A DNA stretch of 64,000 bases, from contig JBFWSG010000005.1 in NCBI GenBank assembly GCA_050248495.1, positions 62,001 to 126,000 of the forward strand, given 5' to 3'. Of the stretch, positions 40,923 through 48,607 are shown in pieces. How positions within the stretch are numbered: the stretch's first letter is position 1; every line of letters begins with the position of its first letter. The notes below the pieces were generated by a model. That model was not told the DNA's origin. It searched no databases and saw only the letters and a list, made by a program, of their open reading frames with translations. Source of the DNA: DASYDU01 sp050248495 (GTDB lineage: Bacteria > Planctomycetota > Planctomycetia > Pirellulales > Lacipirellulaceae). A program made the position numbers and the translations under genes.

Positions 40923-41891
40923 ATGGCCGACTTTGTTCAAACGCTGATCACCGCGCTCGAAGTGGGCAGCCTGTATGCGCTGATCGCGCTGGGCTACACG
41001 ATGGTGTATGGGATCTTGCGGTTCATCAATTTCGCCCATAGCGACATTGTCGTGCTGGGGGCCTGGATCAGTTTTACGCTTTCGAGTTGGCTGCTGCCGG
41101 CGCTGGGTCTCGATCCACACAATCCGGACACGACGCCGCCGTTTTGGGTGGGCGGCGTGATCTTGCTCTCCGCGATGGCGGCTTGTGGATTTATCGGGTT
41201 TGTCATCGAACGCCTGGCCTATCGACCGCTGAGAAACGCTCCGCGGCTCAACGTACTGATCACGGCGATCGGCGTATCGCTGCTGCTTCAGAACGTGGGG
41301 CAGCTCGACTTTGTGTTCGGCCCCAGCCCGCAGAAAATGCCGGCGCTGTTGCCGAATTGGAGTGTGCTGAGTTTCTCGTTTTCGGGGGGCGACGCATCGC
41401 GCCTGATATCGATCGGACTGGTGGACGTAATTCTATTCGTCACTGCGGCAGTGCTGATGGTCGGGCTCGAGTATCTGGTGTTCCGCACGAAGCTCGGCAC
41501 GGCGATGCGGGCCGTTTCCTACAGTCCGACCACGGCGGCGCTGATGGGCATACCGGTCGATCGCGTGGTGTCGTTTACGTTTGTGCTGGGATCAGCGCTG
41601 GCGGCGGCGGCTGGATTCCTCTACGCGATGAAGTACCCGGGGCTCAATCAACCGGCCCACACGATTTGGGTGCTGTTGGGACTCAAGGCGTTCGTGGCAG
41701 CGGTGATCGGCGGGATTGGCAATGTCCGCGGCGCGGTCGTCGGCGGGTTCGTGATCGCGTTTGTCGAGCAGTTTGGAGCGTTTTACATTTCGTCCAGCTA
41801 CCGCGATGTGTATGTGTTTGCGCTGTTGATTTTGATTTTGCTGGTATTGCCGAATGGGCTCCTGGGTTCCACGGTGCGCGAGAAGGTGTGA
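40923..41891 (+). CDS. livH: Branched-chain amino acid type ABC permease, LivH family
   Basis: A 322-residue inner-membrane permease with about eight helices. The N-terminal QTLITALEVGSLYALIALGY and MVYGILRFINFAHSDIVVLG segments and the SPTTAALMGIPVDRVVSFTF loop that contacts the ATPase are LivH hallmarks. The ATG at 40923 aligns with normal family starts; an ATG at 40869 would add 18 residues. Its stop codon overlaps the start of the next permease gene by one base (TGATG), indicating translational coupling. Confidence 0.93.
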   Translation: MADFVQTLITALEVGSLYALIALGYTMVYGILRFINFAHSDIVVLGAWISFTLSSWLLPALGLDPHNPDTTPPFWVGGVILLSAMAACGFIGFVIERLAYRPLRNAPRLNVLITAIGVSLLLQNVGQLDFVFGPSPQKMPALLPNWSVLSFSFSGGDASRLISIGLVDVILFVTAAVLMVGLEYLVFRTKLGTAMRAVSYSPTTAALMGIPVDRVVSFTFVLGSALAAAAGFLYAMKYPGLNQPAHTIWVLLGLKAFVAAVIGGIGNVRGAVVGGFVIAFVEQFGAFYISSSYRDVYVFALLILILLVLPNGLLGSTVREKV

Positions 41892-43012
41892 TGGCCGACA
41901 AGGTAGCAAGTGCGAAGCAGATGGGCCTGCCGCAGGGGAGTGGCACGGGCGGCGTGCGCACGGCGTGGATCAGTCTCGGCCCGTATGCGATTGGCTTCGC
42001 GCTCGCCGCCGCGGCCTATTTCACTCTGCCGTCTTTGCTTGGGCTGTATTACTCCCGGATCGTCGTCGACGTCGGCATTGCCATGATCATGGCGGTATCG
42101 CTCAACATCGTGAGCGGCATGACTGGCCAGTTCTCGATTGGCCATGCGGGCTTCATGGCGCTCGGCGGTTACACGGCCGGCATGATCACGTACTACGGTT
42201 CGCTGCTCTGGTGGGGAGATGCGATGCGTCATGGAGGGTTGTTGGGGGCCGGCGACTGGTTGTTCGTGCTGGCGTGTATCGTGGGTGGACTCGTGGCGGC
42301 GGGCGCTGGGTACGTGGTCGGCTTGCCTTCGCTGCGGCTGCGCGGCGATTATTTGGCAATCGTAACGCTGGGCTTCGGCGAGATATTGCGCGTCGTCCTG
42401 CAGCAGACGGACAAGGTCATGGATAGCGCTGAGGCGGTTCGCACGTCGACGCTCGGCGACTGGTTCCCGCCGCCGGTCGGTGGGGCGGTCGGGTTCGATG
42501 GCATTCCGAAGTATACGAACTTGTTCTGGGTTGGCGTTTTCCTGACCGTCACAGTGGTGGCGGCCTACCGCATCAAGCAGTCGAGCATCGGCCGGGCGAT
42601 GCTGGCGGTGCGCGAGGATGAGATCGCGGCCCAGGCGATGGGCGTCGACATCGCCAAGACGAAGGTGCGGGCATTCGTACTCGCGGCCTTGTTCGCGGGG
42701 ATGGCGGGTGGGCTGTTTGCCCACGAGCCGGGCCTGATCATCAGCCCGAAGGACGCCGGTTTTCAGCGCTCGTTCGACTACTTGATCATGACGGTGCTCG
42801 GCGGCCGCGGGTCGATCAGTGGCGTGATGCTCGCGGCCGCGATTCTGACGGCACTCCCCGAGTTCCTCCGCGATTTCGAGCAGTATCGGCTGATCGTGTA
42901 TGCACTGCTGTTGATTGCGATGATGCTGCTGCGTCCGCAGGGGCTCTTCGGAATACACGAGGTGTGGCAGATCTGGAAACGGCGGAGCGCGCCGACGAGG
43001 TCGAGCACGTAG
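41891..43012 (+). CDS. livM: Branched-chain amino acid type ABC permease, LivM family
   Basis: A 373-residue permease partner of LivH. It shows the LivM features VVDVGIAMIMAVSLNIVSGM, GQFSIGHAGFMALGGYTAGM, the GLPSLRLRGDYLAIVTLGFG block, and the ATPase-coupling loop VREDEIAAQAMGVDIAKTKV. Helices continue to the C-terminus (IVYALLLIAMMLLRPQGLFG). The ATG at 41891 overlaps the livH stop by one base. A longer open frame reaching back to 41087 lies antisense in sense to livH coding in another frame and was rejected. Confidence 0.93.
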   Translation: MADKVASAKQMGLPQGSGTGGVRTAWISLGPYAIGFALAAAAYFTLPSLLGLYYSRIVVDVGIAMIMAVSLNIVSGMTGQFSIGHAGFMALGGYTAGMITYYGSLLWWGDAMRHGGLLGAGDWLFVLACIVGGLVAAGAGYVVGLPSLRLRGDYLAIVTLGFGEILRVVLQQTDKVMDSAEAVRTSTLGDWFPPPVGGAVGFDGIPKYTNLFWVGVFLTVTVVAAYRIKQSSIGRAMLAVREDEIAAQAMGVDIAKTKVRAFVLAALFAGMAGGLFAHEPGLIISPKDAGFQRSFDYLIMTVLGGRGSISGVMLAAAILTALPEFLRDFEQYRLIVYALLLIAMMLLRPQGLFGIHEVWQIWKRRSAPTRSST

Positions 43013-43016
43013 ACGC

Positions 43017-43835
43017 ATGGCACACCCGAATCCATCCACCGCCGCAACGCAAGACAATACCGGCGCACTGCTCTGCGCCGACAAGTTGTGCTTGAGTTTC
43101 GGTGGCCTGAAGGCGGTACAGAATTTTTGCCTCAATTTGCCGCCCAACGCGCTCTATGGACTTATCGGTCCTAACGGAGCTGGCAAGACGACGGTCTTCA
43201 ATCTGCTGACGGGCGTCTACCGGCCGGAATCCGGCGCCATTCGACTCGCGGGGCAGCAGCTCACTGGATTGAAGCCGCACGCAATCGCCGCGGCCGGCAT
43301 TGCACGCACGTTTCAGAACATTCGCCTGTTTCCCGATTTGTGCGTGCTGGACAATGTGTGCCTCGCCGGCCAGCTGCGGGCTCGTCCGCAACTCTCGAGC
43401 ACTGTACTCCGCTCGCCTCGCCATCGGACGGAAGAAGCGACACTCCGCGAGCGGTGTCTCGACTTGCTCGATTTGTTTGAGCTGCGTGACCGCGCGGATG
43501 TGCTCGCGACGAACTTGAGCTACGGCCACCAGCGGCATCTGGAAATTATTCGCGCGTTGGCGACCGAGCCGAAGGTGCTGCTGCTCGATGAGCCCGCGGC
43601 CGGTCTCAACTCCAGCGAAAAGCGCGAGCTGGCCCAATCGATTCGCAGAATTCGCGAGCGGTTCGGACTGGCCATTCTGCTCATCGAACACGACATGAAC
43701 CTGGTGATGGAAATCTGCGAACGGATCGCGGTGTTGGACCACGGCGTGACGATCGCCCATGGCGCGCCGGCGGAAGTGCAGAGTGACCCTAAAGTGATCG
43801 ACGCCTACCTGGGCACGGGCGAATCGACGAAATAA
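43017..43835 (+). CDS. livG: Branched-chain amino acid type ABC ATPase, LivG family
   Basis: A 272-residue ATPase. Walker A is GPNGAGKTT, the Q-loop follows in IARTFQNIRLFPDLCVLDNV, the signature is LSYGHQRHLEIIRALA, and Walker B is VLLLDEPAAGLNSSE. The LSYG form of the signature and the final HGVTIAHGAPAEVQSDPKVI are normal for LivG. An unconserved N-terminal extension of about 15 residues is present. It starts four bases after livM. Confidence 0.94.
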   Translation: MAHPNPSTAATQDNTGALLCADKLCLSFGGLKAVQNFCLNLPPNALYGLIGPNGAGKTTVFNLLTGVYRPESGAIRLAGQQLTGLKPHAIAAAGIARTFQNIRLFPDLCVLDNVCLAGQLRARPQLSSTVLRSPRHRTEEATLRERCLDLLDLFELRDRADVLATNLSYGHQRHLEIIRALATEPKVLLLDEPAAGLNSSEKRELAQSIRRIRERFGLAILLIEHDMNLVMEICERIAVLDHGVTIAHGAPAEVQSDPKVIDAYLGTGESTK

Positions 43836-43851
43836 CGGCTGCGCAATCCAA

Positions 43852-44565
43852 ATGTCATTTTTGGTCGTCGAAGACCTGAGAGTTTGCTACGGCGCGATCC
43901 ACGCGTTGCACGGCATCTCGCTGCGCGTCGAGCAAGGAGAGGTCGTGGCGCTGATCGGCGGCAACGGAGCGGGAAAGTCGACAACACTGCGGGCGATCTC
44001 AGGGATTCTTCGTCCGCGTGAGGGGCGGATCGAGTTCGACGGCGAGTCCATCGTCGGTTGGCAGCCGCATCGCATCGTTTGCCATGGCCTGGTGCAAGTG
44101 CCCGAGGGACGCGGCATCTTCGCCAACCTGACGGTCGAAGAAAACTTGCGAATGGGAGCCTACGCGCGGCATGACCGCGAAGGAATTCGCCGCGACCATG
44201 AGCGGGCACTGGAACTCTTGCCGCGGCTGCGCGAACGACTGCAGCAATCGGCGGGCACGCTCTCTGGAGGCGAGCAGCAGATGCTGGCAATCGCCAGGGC
44301 GCTATTGGCTCGACCGCGATTATTGATGCTGGATGAGCCGTCGCTCGGCCTCGCGCCGCAAGTCGTTCAGACCGTGTTCCAAGTGATCCGCGAGATCGCC
44401 CAGGCCGGCACCACGATTCTGCTCGTCGAGCAAAACGCCGGAATGGCTCTCAAGGCCGCAGATCGGGCTTACGTGATCGAAGTCGGCGAAATCCTGATGG
44501 ACGGCCCAGCCGCCGAACTCTCTGCGAGCGACGAAGTTCGCAAAGCCTATCTGGGCGGCCACTAA
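43852..44565 (+). CDS. livF: Branched-chain amino acid type ABC ATPase, LivF family
   Basis: A 237-residue ATPase. Walker A is GGNGAGKST, the LivF-specific GLVQVPEGRGIFANLTVEEN block is present, the signature is TLSGGEQQMLAIARAL, and Walker B is LLMLDEPSLGLAPQ. With LivG it forms the heterodimeric motor for the two permeases. It begins 16 bases after livG and ends the transport operon. A gap of about 165 bases follows before sufR, with no clear terminator. Confidence 0.94.
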   Translation: MSFLVVEDLRVCYGAIHALHGISLRVEQGEVVALIGGNGAGKSTTLRAISGILRPREGRIEFDGESIVGWQPHRIVCHGLVQVPEGRGIFANLTVEENLRMGAYARHDREGIRRDHERALELLPRLRERLQQSAGTLSGGEQQMLAIARALLARPRLLMLDEPSLGLAPQVVQTVFQVIREIAQAGTTILLVEQNAGMALKAADRAYVIEVGEILMDGPAAELSASDEVRKAYLGGH

Positions 44566-44651
44566 GCTTGTGATTCTGGCAGCAACCTGTTGCCGCAACG
44601 CCTTATCTAGCAATCGCTTGCGCTGTCAGGAAATCTTTTTCAAATAGCCGG

Positions 44652-44713
44652 TTGTCAAAAATCGCCAAAACGGTAGGATTGTGTGGTAGCCCACGATGCC
44701 TAAACCGTTAGGC
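44652..44713 (+). promoter_or_regulatory. Promoter and candidate operator of the sufR-suf cluster
   Basis: A -35 box TTGTCA (44652-44657) and a -10 box TAGGAT (44674-44679) are 16 bases apart, giving a start near 44686. Twelve bases further on lies a perfect palindrome GCCTAA-ACCG-TTAGGC (44698-44713), in the untranslated leader. SufR-type repressors control their own clusters through inverted repeats, so this is the natural candidate operator, although its sequence differs from the cyanobacterial CAAC-N6-GTTG site. Confidence 0.55.
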
Positions 44714-44731
44714 GACTTCGAGATAACTGCC

Positions 44732-45355
44732 ATGAGTACACAAGCCGAAACCTCGGATGACGTCCTGCTGAACTACTTGCGGCGGAACGGGGCCGCGCGA
44801 ATTTCCGATCTCGTGGCGGAGACGGGCGTCACGGCGACGGCCGTGCGCCAGCGGATTCAGCGGTTGATGGCCGATGGGTTGATCGAACGCCATGCGGAAA
44901 AGATCAGCCGCGGGCGCCCCAACCACCGCTACGCCCTCACCGAAAAGGGGCAGGGCGGGGCGGGGACGAATTTTTCGGATCTGGCCGTGGTGCTGTGGGA
45001 AGAGATCAAAGCGGTCCCCGACCCGGAGATCCGCCGCGGCCTGTTGAAGCGGATCGCCGATCGGTTTGTGGCCAAGTACCGCGGGACGGTCGAAGGCACG
45101 ACGCTCGGCGAGCGGATGACTTCGCTGGCTGGGCTGATGAACGACCGCGAGGTGCCGTTCGAAGTGAACGAGACGGGTGGTTTGCCGGTTCTTTCGGCGC
45201 TGGCCTGTCCGTACCCCGAATTGGCCAAGGCCGACCGCGGCGTGTGCACGATGGAGAAATTGATGTTGTCCGAAGTGCTCGGCGAGAGCGTGCGATTGTC
45301 GGCCTGCCGATTGGACGGCGCCAACTGCTGCACCTTCACACCGAGCGCTTCATAG
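44732..45355 (+). CDS. sufR: SufR-type iron-sulfur cluster regulator
   Basis: A 207-residue DeoR-like winged-helix regulator. The N-terminal helix-turn-helix is in ARISDLVAETGVTATAVRQR, followed by SRGRPNHRYALTEKGQ. The C-terminal half has the cysteines that hold a [4Fe-4S] cluster in SufR: LACPYPELAKADRGVCTMEK and ACRLDGANCC. In other bacteria the holo form represses suf genes and apo-SufR releases them. The ATG at 44732 was preferred to one at 44696, which lies within the palindromic operator candidate and would add 12 unconserved residues. The gene heads the suf cluster on the same strand. Confidence 0.88.
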   Translation: MSTQAETSDDVLLNYLRRNGAARISDLVAETGVTATAVRQRIQRLMADGLIERHAEKISRGRPNHRYALTEKGQGGAGTNFSDLAVVLWEEIKAVPDPEIRRGLLKRIADRFVAKYRGTVEGTTLGERMTSLAGLMNDREVPFEVNETGGLPVLSALACPYPELAKADRGVCTMEKLMLSEVLGESVRLSACRLDGANCCTFTPSAS

Positions 45356-45462
45356 GCGAAGATGGTCGATTCGACATCCGGCCCGCGGGCGGCTTGTGGG
45401 AGAGCTGGCTTGGCGGGTGCGACGACTCGACGGACGAGATCAAAGACAGACGAGTAACGAAC

Positions 45463-46077
45463 ATGCAAATGACCCAGCCATGGATTGAAGGCCGTTTCGA
45501 GGAAAACCTGATCACGACGACGGTCGAGCAGGCGATCAATTGGGCCCGCCAGTCGAGCGTCTGGCCGCTGACGTTCGGCTTGGCCTGCTGTGCGATCGAG
45601 ATGATGGCCGCCGGGGCGAGTCGTTACGACATGGACCGCTTCGGAGCGGGCGCGTTCCGGGCGACGCCGCGGCAGGCGGACTTGATGATCGTGGCCGGCA
45701 CGGTGACGTACAAAATGGCGAGCCGCGTCCGCCGGCTCTACAACATGATGCCCGATCCGAAGTTCGTGATCGCGATGGGGGCCTGCACCGTCGGCGGTGG
45801 GCCGTACTTCAAGTATGGCTACCACGTCGTGAAGGGCGTCGACCTGGTGGTGCCGGTGGACGTGTACGTGCCAGGCTGCCCGCCGCGGCCCGAGGCGCTG
45901 CTCGAAGGGCTGATGCGGATTCAGGACAAGATCAAGGGGCACAAGATCGCGCGGGCTCGGGGCGCGGCTGTCGGGACTAAGGTCGACGACGAGCTGCCGA
46001 TTCCCCACCACTCGGGCTATGTCGAGGCGCCGGCGGATCTGCGCCCAGTGTTTGATCATCAGAAGATTACGGCTTAG
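45463..46077 (+). CDS. nuoB: NuoB-like NADH-quinone oxidoreductase subunit B (lone copy)
   Basis: A 204-residue protein of the NuoB/PSST family, which carries the terminal [4Fe-4S] cluster N2 in complex I. All four ligands are seen: the adjacent pair in TFGLACCAIEMM, the third in AMGACTVGGGPY, and the fourth in VPGCPPRPEALLEGL. The ATG at 45463 fits the family start; longer in-frame starts overlap sufR. No other complex I gene is nearby. It sits between sufR and sufC, so its expression may be tied to iron-sulfur supply. It could serve the main complex I or a separate redox enzyme. Confidence 0.9.
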   Translation: MQMTQPWIEGRFEENLITTTVEQAINWARQSSVWPLTFGLACCAIEMMAAGASRYDMDRFGAGAFRATPRQADLMIVAGTVTYKMASRVRRLYNMMPDPKFVIAMGACTVGGGPYFKYGYHVVKGVDLVVPVDVYVPGCPPRPEALLEGLMRIQDKIKGHKIARARGAAVGTKVDDELPIPHHSGYVEAPADLRPVFDHQKITA

Positions 46078-46159
46078 TGCTGAATATAAGCGGACCGGCG
46101 AGGCGTAGCTCGCCGGCTATTGAGTATTGCGAAGTGTTCGACCGAATTGCTGATTGAAA

Positions 46160-46984
46160 ATGATTGAAACGTTAGTTGTCAAAAACCTGCACGTTGCCGT
46201 CGAAGGCAAGCCGATCCTCAACGGCGTCGATCTCACGATCAAGCGCGGCGAGACCCATGCGCTGATGGGGCCCAACGGGTCCGGCAAGAGCACGCTCGCC
46301 GCGGTAATCATGGGGCATCCGTCGTTCGAGGTGACCGAGGGCACAATCGAGCTCAATGGCCAGGAGATCACCGATTGGGACGCGACCGAGCGAGCCCGAG
46401 CGGGCATTTTCCTCGCCTTCCAGCGGCCGATGTCGATTCCCGGAGTGAAGATGTCCGACTTTTTGCGGCATGCGACGACCAACGTCCGCAATCCGGAACG
46501 CAAGGAAGGCGAGCAGCTGATCCCAATGCGGGAGTTTCGCAAGGAGCTCAGAGACAAGATGGCCCAGCTGCGGATGGACGAAGAGTTCGCCCGCCGTTAC
46601 GTGAACGACGGCTTTTCCGGTGGCGAGATGAAGCGGGCCGAGATTCTGCAACTCGCCATGTTGCGGCCGAAGTTTGCGATTCTCGATGAGACCGATAGCG
46701 GGCTAGACGTCGACGCCGTGAAGCTCGCCAGCCAGAGCATTGCCGAAATCGGCGGCAGCGACATGGGCATTTTGATCATTACGCACCACGACAAGCTGCT
46801 GGAACATAACGCCCCTGAATTTACGCACGTGATGCTCGGTGGGCGGATCGTGGAGACGGGCGGCGTCGAGCTGGCCCGCGAACTTTACACCGAAGGATAC
46901 GATCGAATCCGCGCGGCCCATCCCGAGGATGCGGCCGTGGAACGCGAGATGGCGGCCAACACGGCGACCACCGGCGTGGCGTAA
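46160..46984 (+). CDS. sufC: Fe-S cluster assembly ATPase SufC
   Basis: A 274-residue ABC-type ATPase that powers the SufBCD scaffold. Walker A is GPNGSGKSTL, the SufC-specific FLAFQRPMSIPGVKMSDFLR block follows, the signature is FSGGEMKRAEILQLA, and Walker B is FAILDETDSGLDVDA. The C-terminal extension after about residue 250 is short and unconserved. The ATG at 46160 fits the family start (MIETLVVKNLHV); a TTG six bases upstream is the alternative. It is separated from sufB by 160 bases that hold two hairpin repeats. Confidence 0.95.
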   Translation: MIETLVVKNLHVAVEGKPILNGVDLTIKRGETHALMGPNGSGKSTLAAVIMGHPSFEVTEGTIELNGQEITDWDATERARAGIFLAFQRPMSIPGVKMSDFLRHATTNVRNPERKEGEQLIPMREFRKELRDKMAQLRMDEEFARRYVNDGFSGGEMKRAEILQLAMLRPKFAILDETDSGLDVDAVKLASQSIAEIGGSDMGILIITHHDKLLEHNAPEFTHVMLGGRIVETGGVELARELYTEGYDRIRAAHPEDAAVEREMAANTATTGVA

Positions 46985-46988
46985 TCCT

Positions 46989-47013
46989 CGTTCCCACGCT
47001 CTGCGTGGGAACG
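46989..47013. repeat. REP-like hairpin CGTTCCCACGC, first copy
   Basis: CGTTCCCACGC (46989-46999) and GCGTGGGAACG (47003-47013) form a perfect 11-base stem with a three-base loop. It starts five bases after the sufC stop. A second related palindromic segment (GAGACGCTCCGCGTC) follows at about 47020-47034. This hairpin type is widespread in bacterial intergenic regions. Confidence 0.75.
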
Positions 47014-47107
47014 GGAGAGCGAGACGCTCCGCGTCGAATGGCGATCCAAAGACTGTCGAATTAGACGAGCTTGAATGACGAATCGCCGCGGGAGCGGCGA
47101 AATATTG

Positions 47108-47132
47108 CGTTCCCACGCTGAGCGTGGGAACG
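47108..47132. repeat. REP-like hairpin CGTTCCCACGC, second copy next to the sufB ribosome site
   Basis: CGTTCCCACGC (47108-47118) and GCGTGGGAACG (47122-47132) form the same 11-base stem as the first copy, here with loop TGA. The right arm ends at the sufB Shine-Dalgarno sequence (GAGGAG, 47132-47137) and 12 bases before the ATG, so the hairpin in RNA could affect access of ribosomes to sufB. Confidence 0.75.
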
Positions 47133-47144
47133 AGGAGTGCGAAG

Positions 47145-48554
47145 ATGGCAACGGATCTGATCACCGACGAAACCGGCATCGGCGAAATCAATAAGTACGA
47201 TTTCGTCACGCCGACCACGAGCGTCTACCGCGCGCAGCGTGGCCTGAATCGCGACGTCGTCTCCGCGATTTCCGAAATGAAGAACGAGCCGGCGTGGATG
47301 CGCGACTTTCGGCTCAACTCGCTCAAAGTGTTCGAATCGAAACCGATGCCCAACTGGGGCGGGAACATCGGCATCGACTTTCAGGACATCTATTACTATC
47401 TGAAGCCGACTGATCACCAGGGCAAGACCTGGGACGATGTGCCGGCCGAGATCAAGGAAACCTTCGATAAGCTTGGCATCCCCGAGGCGGAAAAGAAATT
47501 CCTGGCTGGTGTAAAGGCGCAGTTCGAGAGCGAGGTCGTCTACGGTTCGCTGCAGGAAGACCTGGCGAAGAAGGGCGTCATTTTCACTGACACGGACTCC
47601 GCTGTCCGCGATCACGGTGACTTGGTGCGTGAGTACCTGGGCACGATCATTCCGCCGGAAGACAACAAGTTCGCGGCTCTCAACTCGGCCGTCTGGTCGG
47701 GCGGATCGTTCATCTATGTGCCGAAAGGCGTGAAGATCGAGTTCCCACTGCAGGCTTATTTCCGCATCAACGCCGAGCGAATGGGCCAATTCGAGCGGAC
47801 GCTGATCATTGTCGACGAAGGGGCCGAAGTGCACTACGTCGAAGGCTGCACCGCGCCGATGTACTCGACCGAGAGCCTCCACTCGGCCGTGGTCGAGATC
47901 ATCGTCCGCCGCGGTGCCCGCTGCCGCTACACGACGATCCAGAATTGGGCCAACAACATTTACAATCTCGTGACCAAGCGGGCCGTGGCCTATGGCGACG
48001 CCCTAATGGAGTGGATCGACGGCAACCTCGGCAGCCGGCTCACCATGAAATACCCGGCCGTGTACATGATGGAGCCGGGCGCACGTGGCGAGATTCTCTC
48101 GATCGCGTTTGCATCGAAAGGACAACATCAGGATGCCGGAGCCAAGGTCGTTCACTGTGCCCCACACACCAAGAGCCGCATCATTTCGAAGAGCATCAGC
48201 AAGAACGGCGGTCGCAGTAGCTACCGCGGGTTGTGCAAGGTGCAGGACGGTGCGGTCGGCTCGAAGAGCAACGTGGTGTGCGACGCTTTGATCCTCGATC
48301 CGGCCAGCCGCAGCGATACGTATCCGTACATCGAAGTCGAAGAGCAGGACGTGCAGATCGAACACGAAGCGAGCGTCTCGCGAATCGGCGAAGAGCAGCT
48401 GTTCTACCTGCAGAGCCGCGGCCTCACCGACGCCGAGGCCAGCTCGATGATCGTCAGCGGCTTTATCGAGCCCTTGATCAAAGAGCTGCCGATGGAATAC
48501 GCCGTCGAAATGAACCGGCTGATCGAGCTGCAGATGGAAGGCAGCGTGGGTTAG
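47145..48554 (+). CDS. sufB: Fe-S cluster assembly protein SufB
   Basis: A 469-residue scaffold protein. Family blocks are clear: KNEPAWMRDFRLNSLKVFES near the N-terminus, AALNSAVWSGGSFIYVPKGV, VHYVEGCTAPMYSTESLHSA with the functionally important cysteine, and RGARCRYTTIQNWANNIYNL. The C-terminal EHEASVSRIGEEQLFYLQSR and GLTDAEASSMIVSGFIEPLI are standard. It forms a beta-helix with SufD and receives sulfur and iron for cluster building. The ATG at 47145 has GAGGAG seven bases upstream. Confidence 0.96.
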   Translation: MATDLITDETGIGEINKYDFVTPTTSVYRAQRGLNRDVVSAISEMKNEPAWMRDFRLNSLKVFESKPMPNWGGNIGIDFQDIYYYLKPTDHQGKTWDDVPAEIKETFDKLGIPEAEKKFLAGVKAQFESEVVYGSLQEDLAKKGVIFTDTDSAVRDHGDLVREYLGTIIPPEDNKFAALNSAVWSGGSFIYVPKGVKIEFPLQAYFRINAERMGQFERTLIIVDEGAEVHYVEGCTAPMYSTESLHSAVVEIIVRRGARCRYTTIQNWANNIYNLVTKRAVAYGDALMEWIDGNLGSRLTMKYPAVYMMEPGARGEILSIAFASKGQHQDAGAKVVHCAPHTKSRIISKSISKNGGRSSYRGLCKVQDGAVGSKSNVVCDALILDPASRSDTYPYIEVEEQDVQIEHEASVSRIGEEQLFYLQSRGLTDAEASSMIVSGFIEPLIKELPMEYAVEMNRLIELQMEGSVG

Positions 48555-48607
48555 TCGATTCGAAGTTTGTGGGTTCGCAAAGATTTGCTAGATCGGTTTG
48601 GAGTTCG

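Noticed and set aside
39486..41120. 544-codon minus-strand frame opposite the Liv binding-protein and permease genes
   Set aside because: The plus-strand genes are clear transporter components; the reverse frame is Arg/His/Asp-rich without domains.
41798..43147. 449-codon minus-strand frame opposite livM
   Set aside because: Same kind of shadow; livM and livG motifs are intact on the plus strand.
44573..44610. Weak hairpin (GCAAC/GTTGC) after livF as a terminator
   Set aside because: Stem of only five pairs and no T-run.
44995..45462. Long N-terminal extension of the NuoB-like protein
   Set aside because: The added residues are an out-of-frame reading of sufR and contain no conserved sequence; NuoB similarity starts at 45463.
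46989..47132. Two GTTCCCACGC hairpins considered as a CRISPR fragment
   Set aside because: Only two copies, each a self-complementary hairpin, and no cas genes nearby; a REP-like element fits better.
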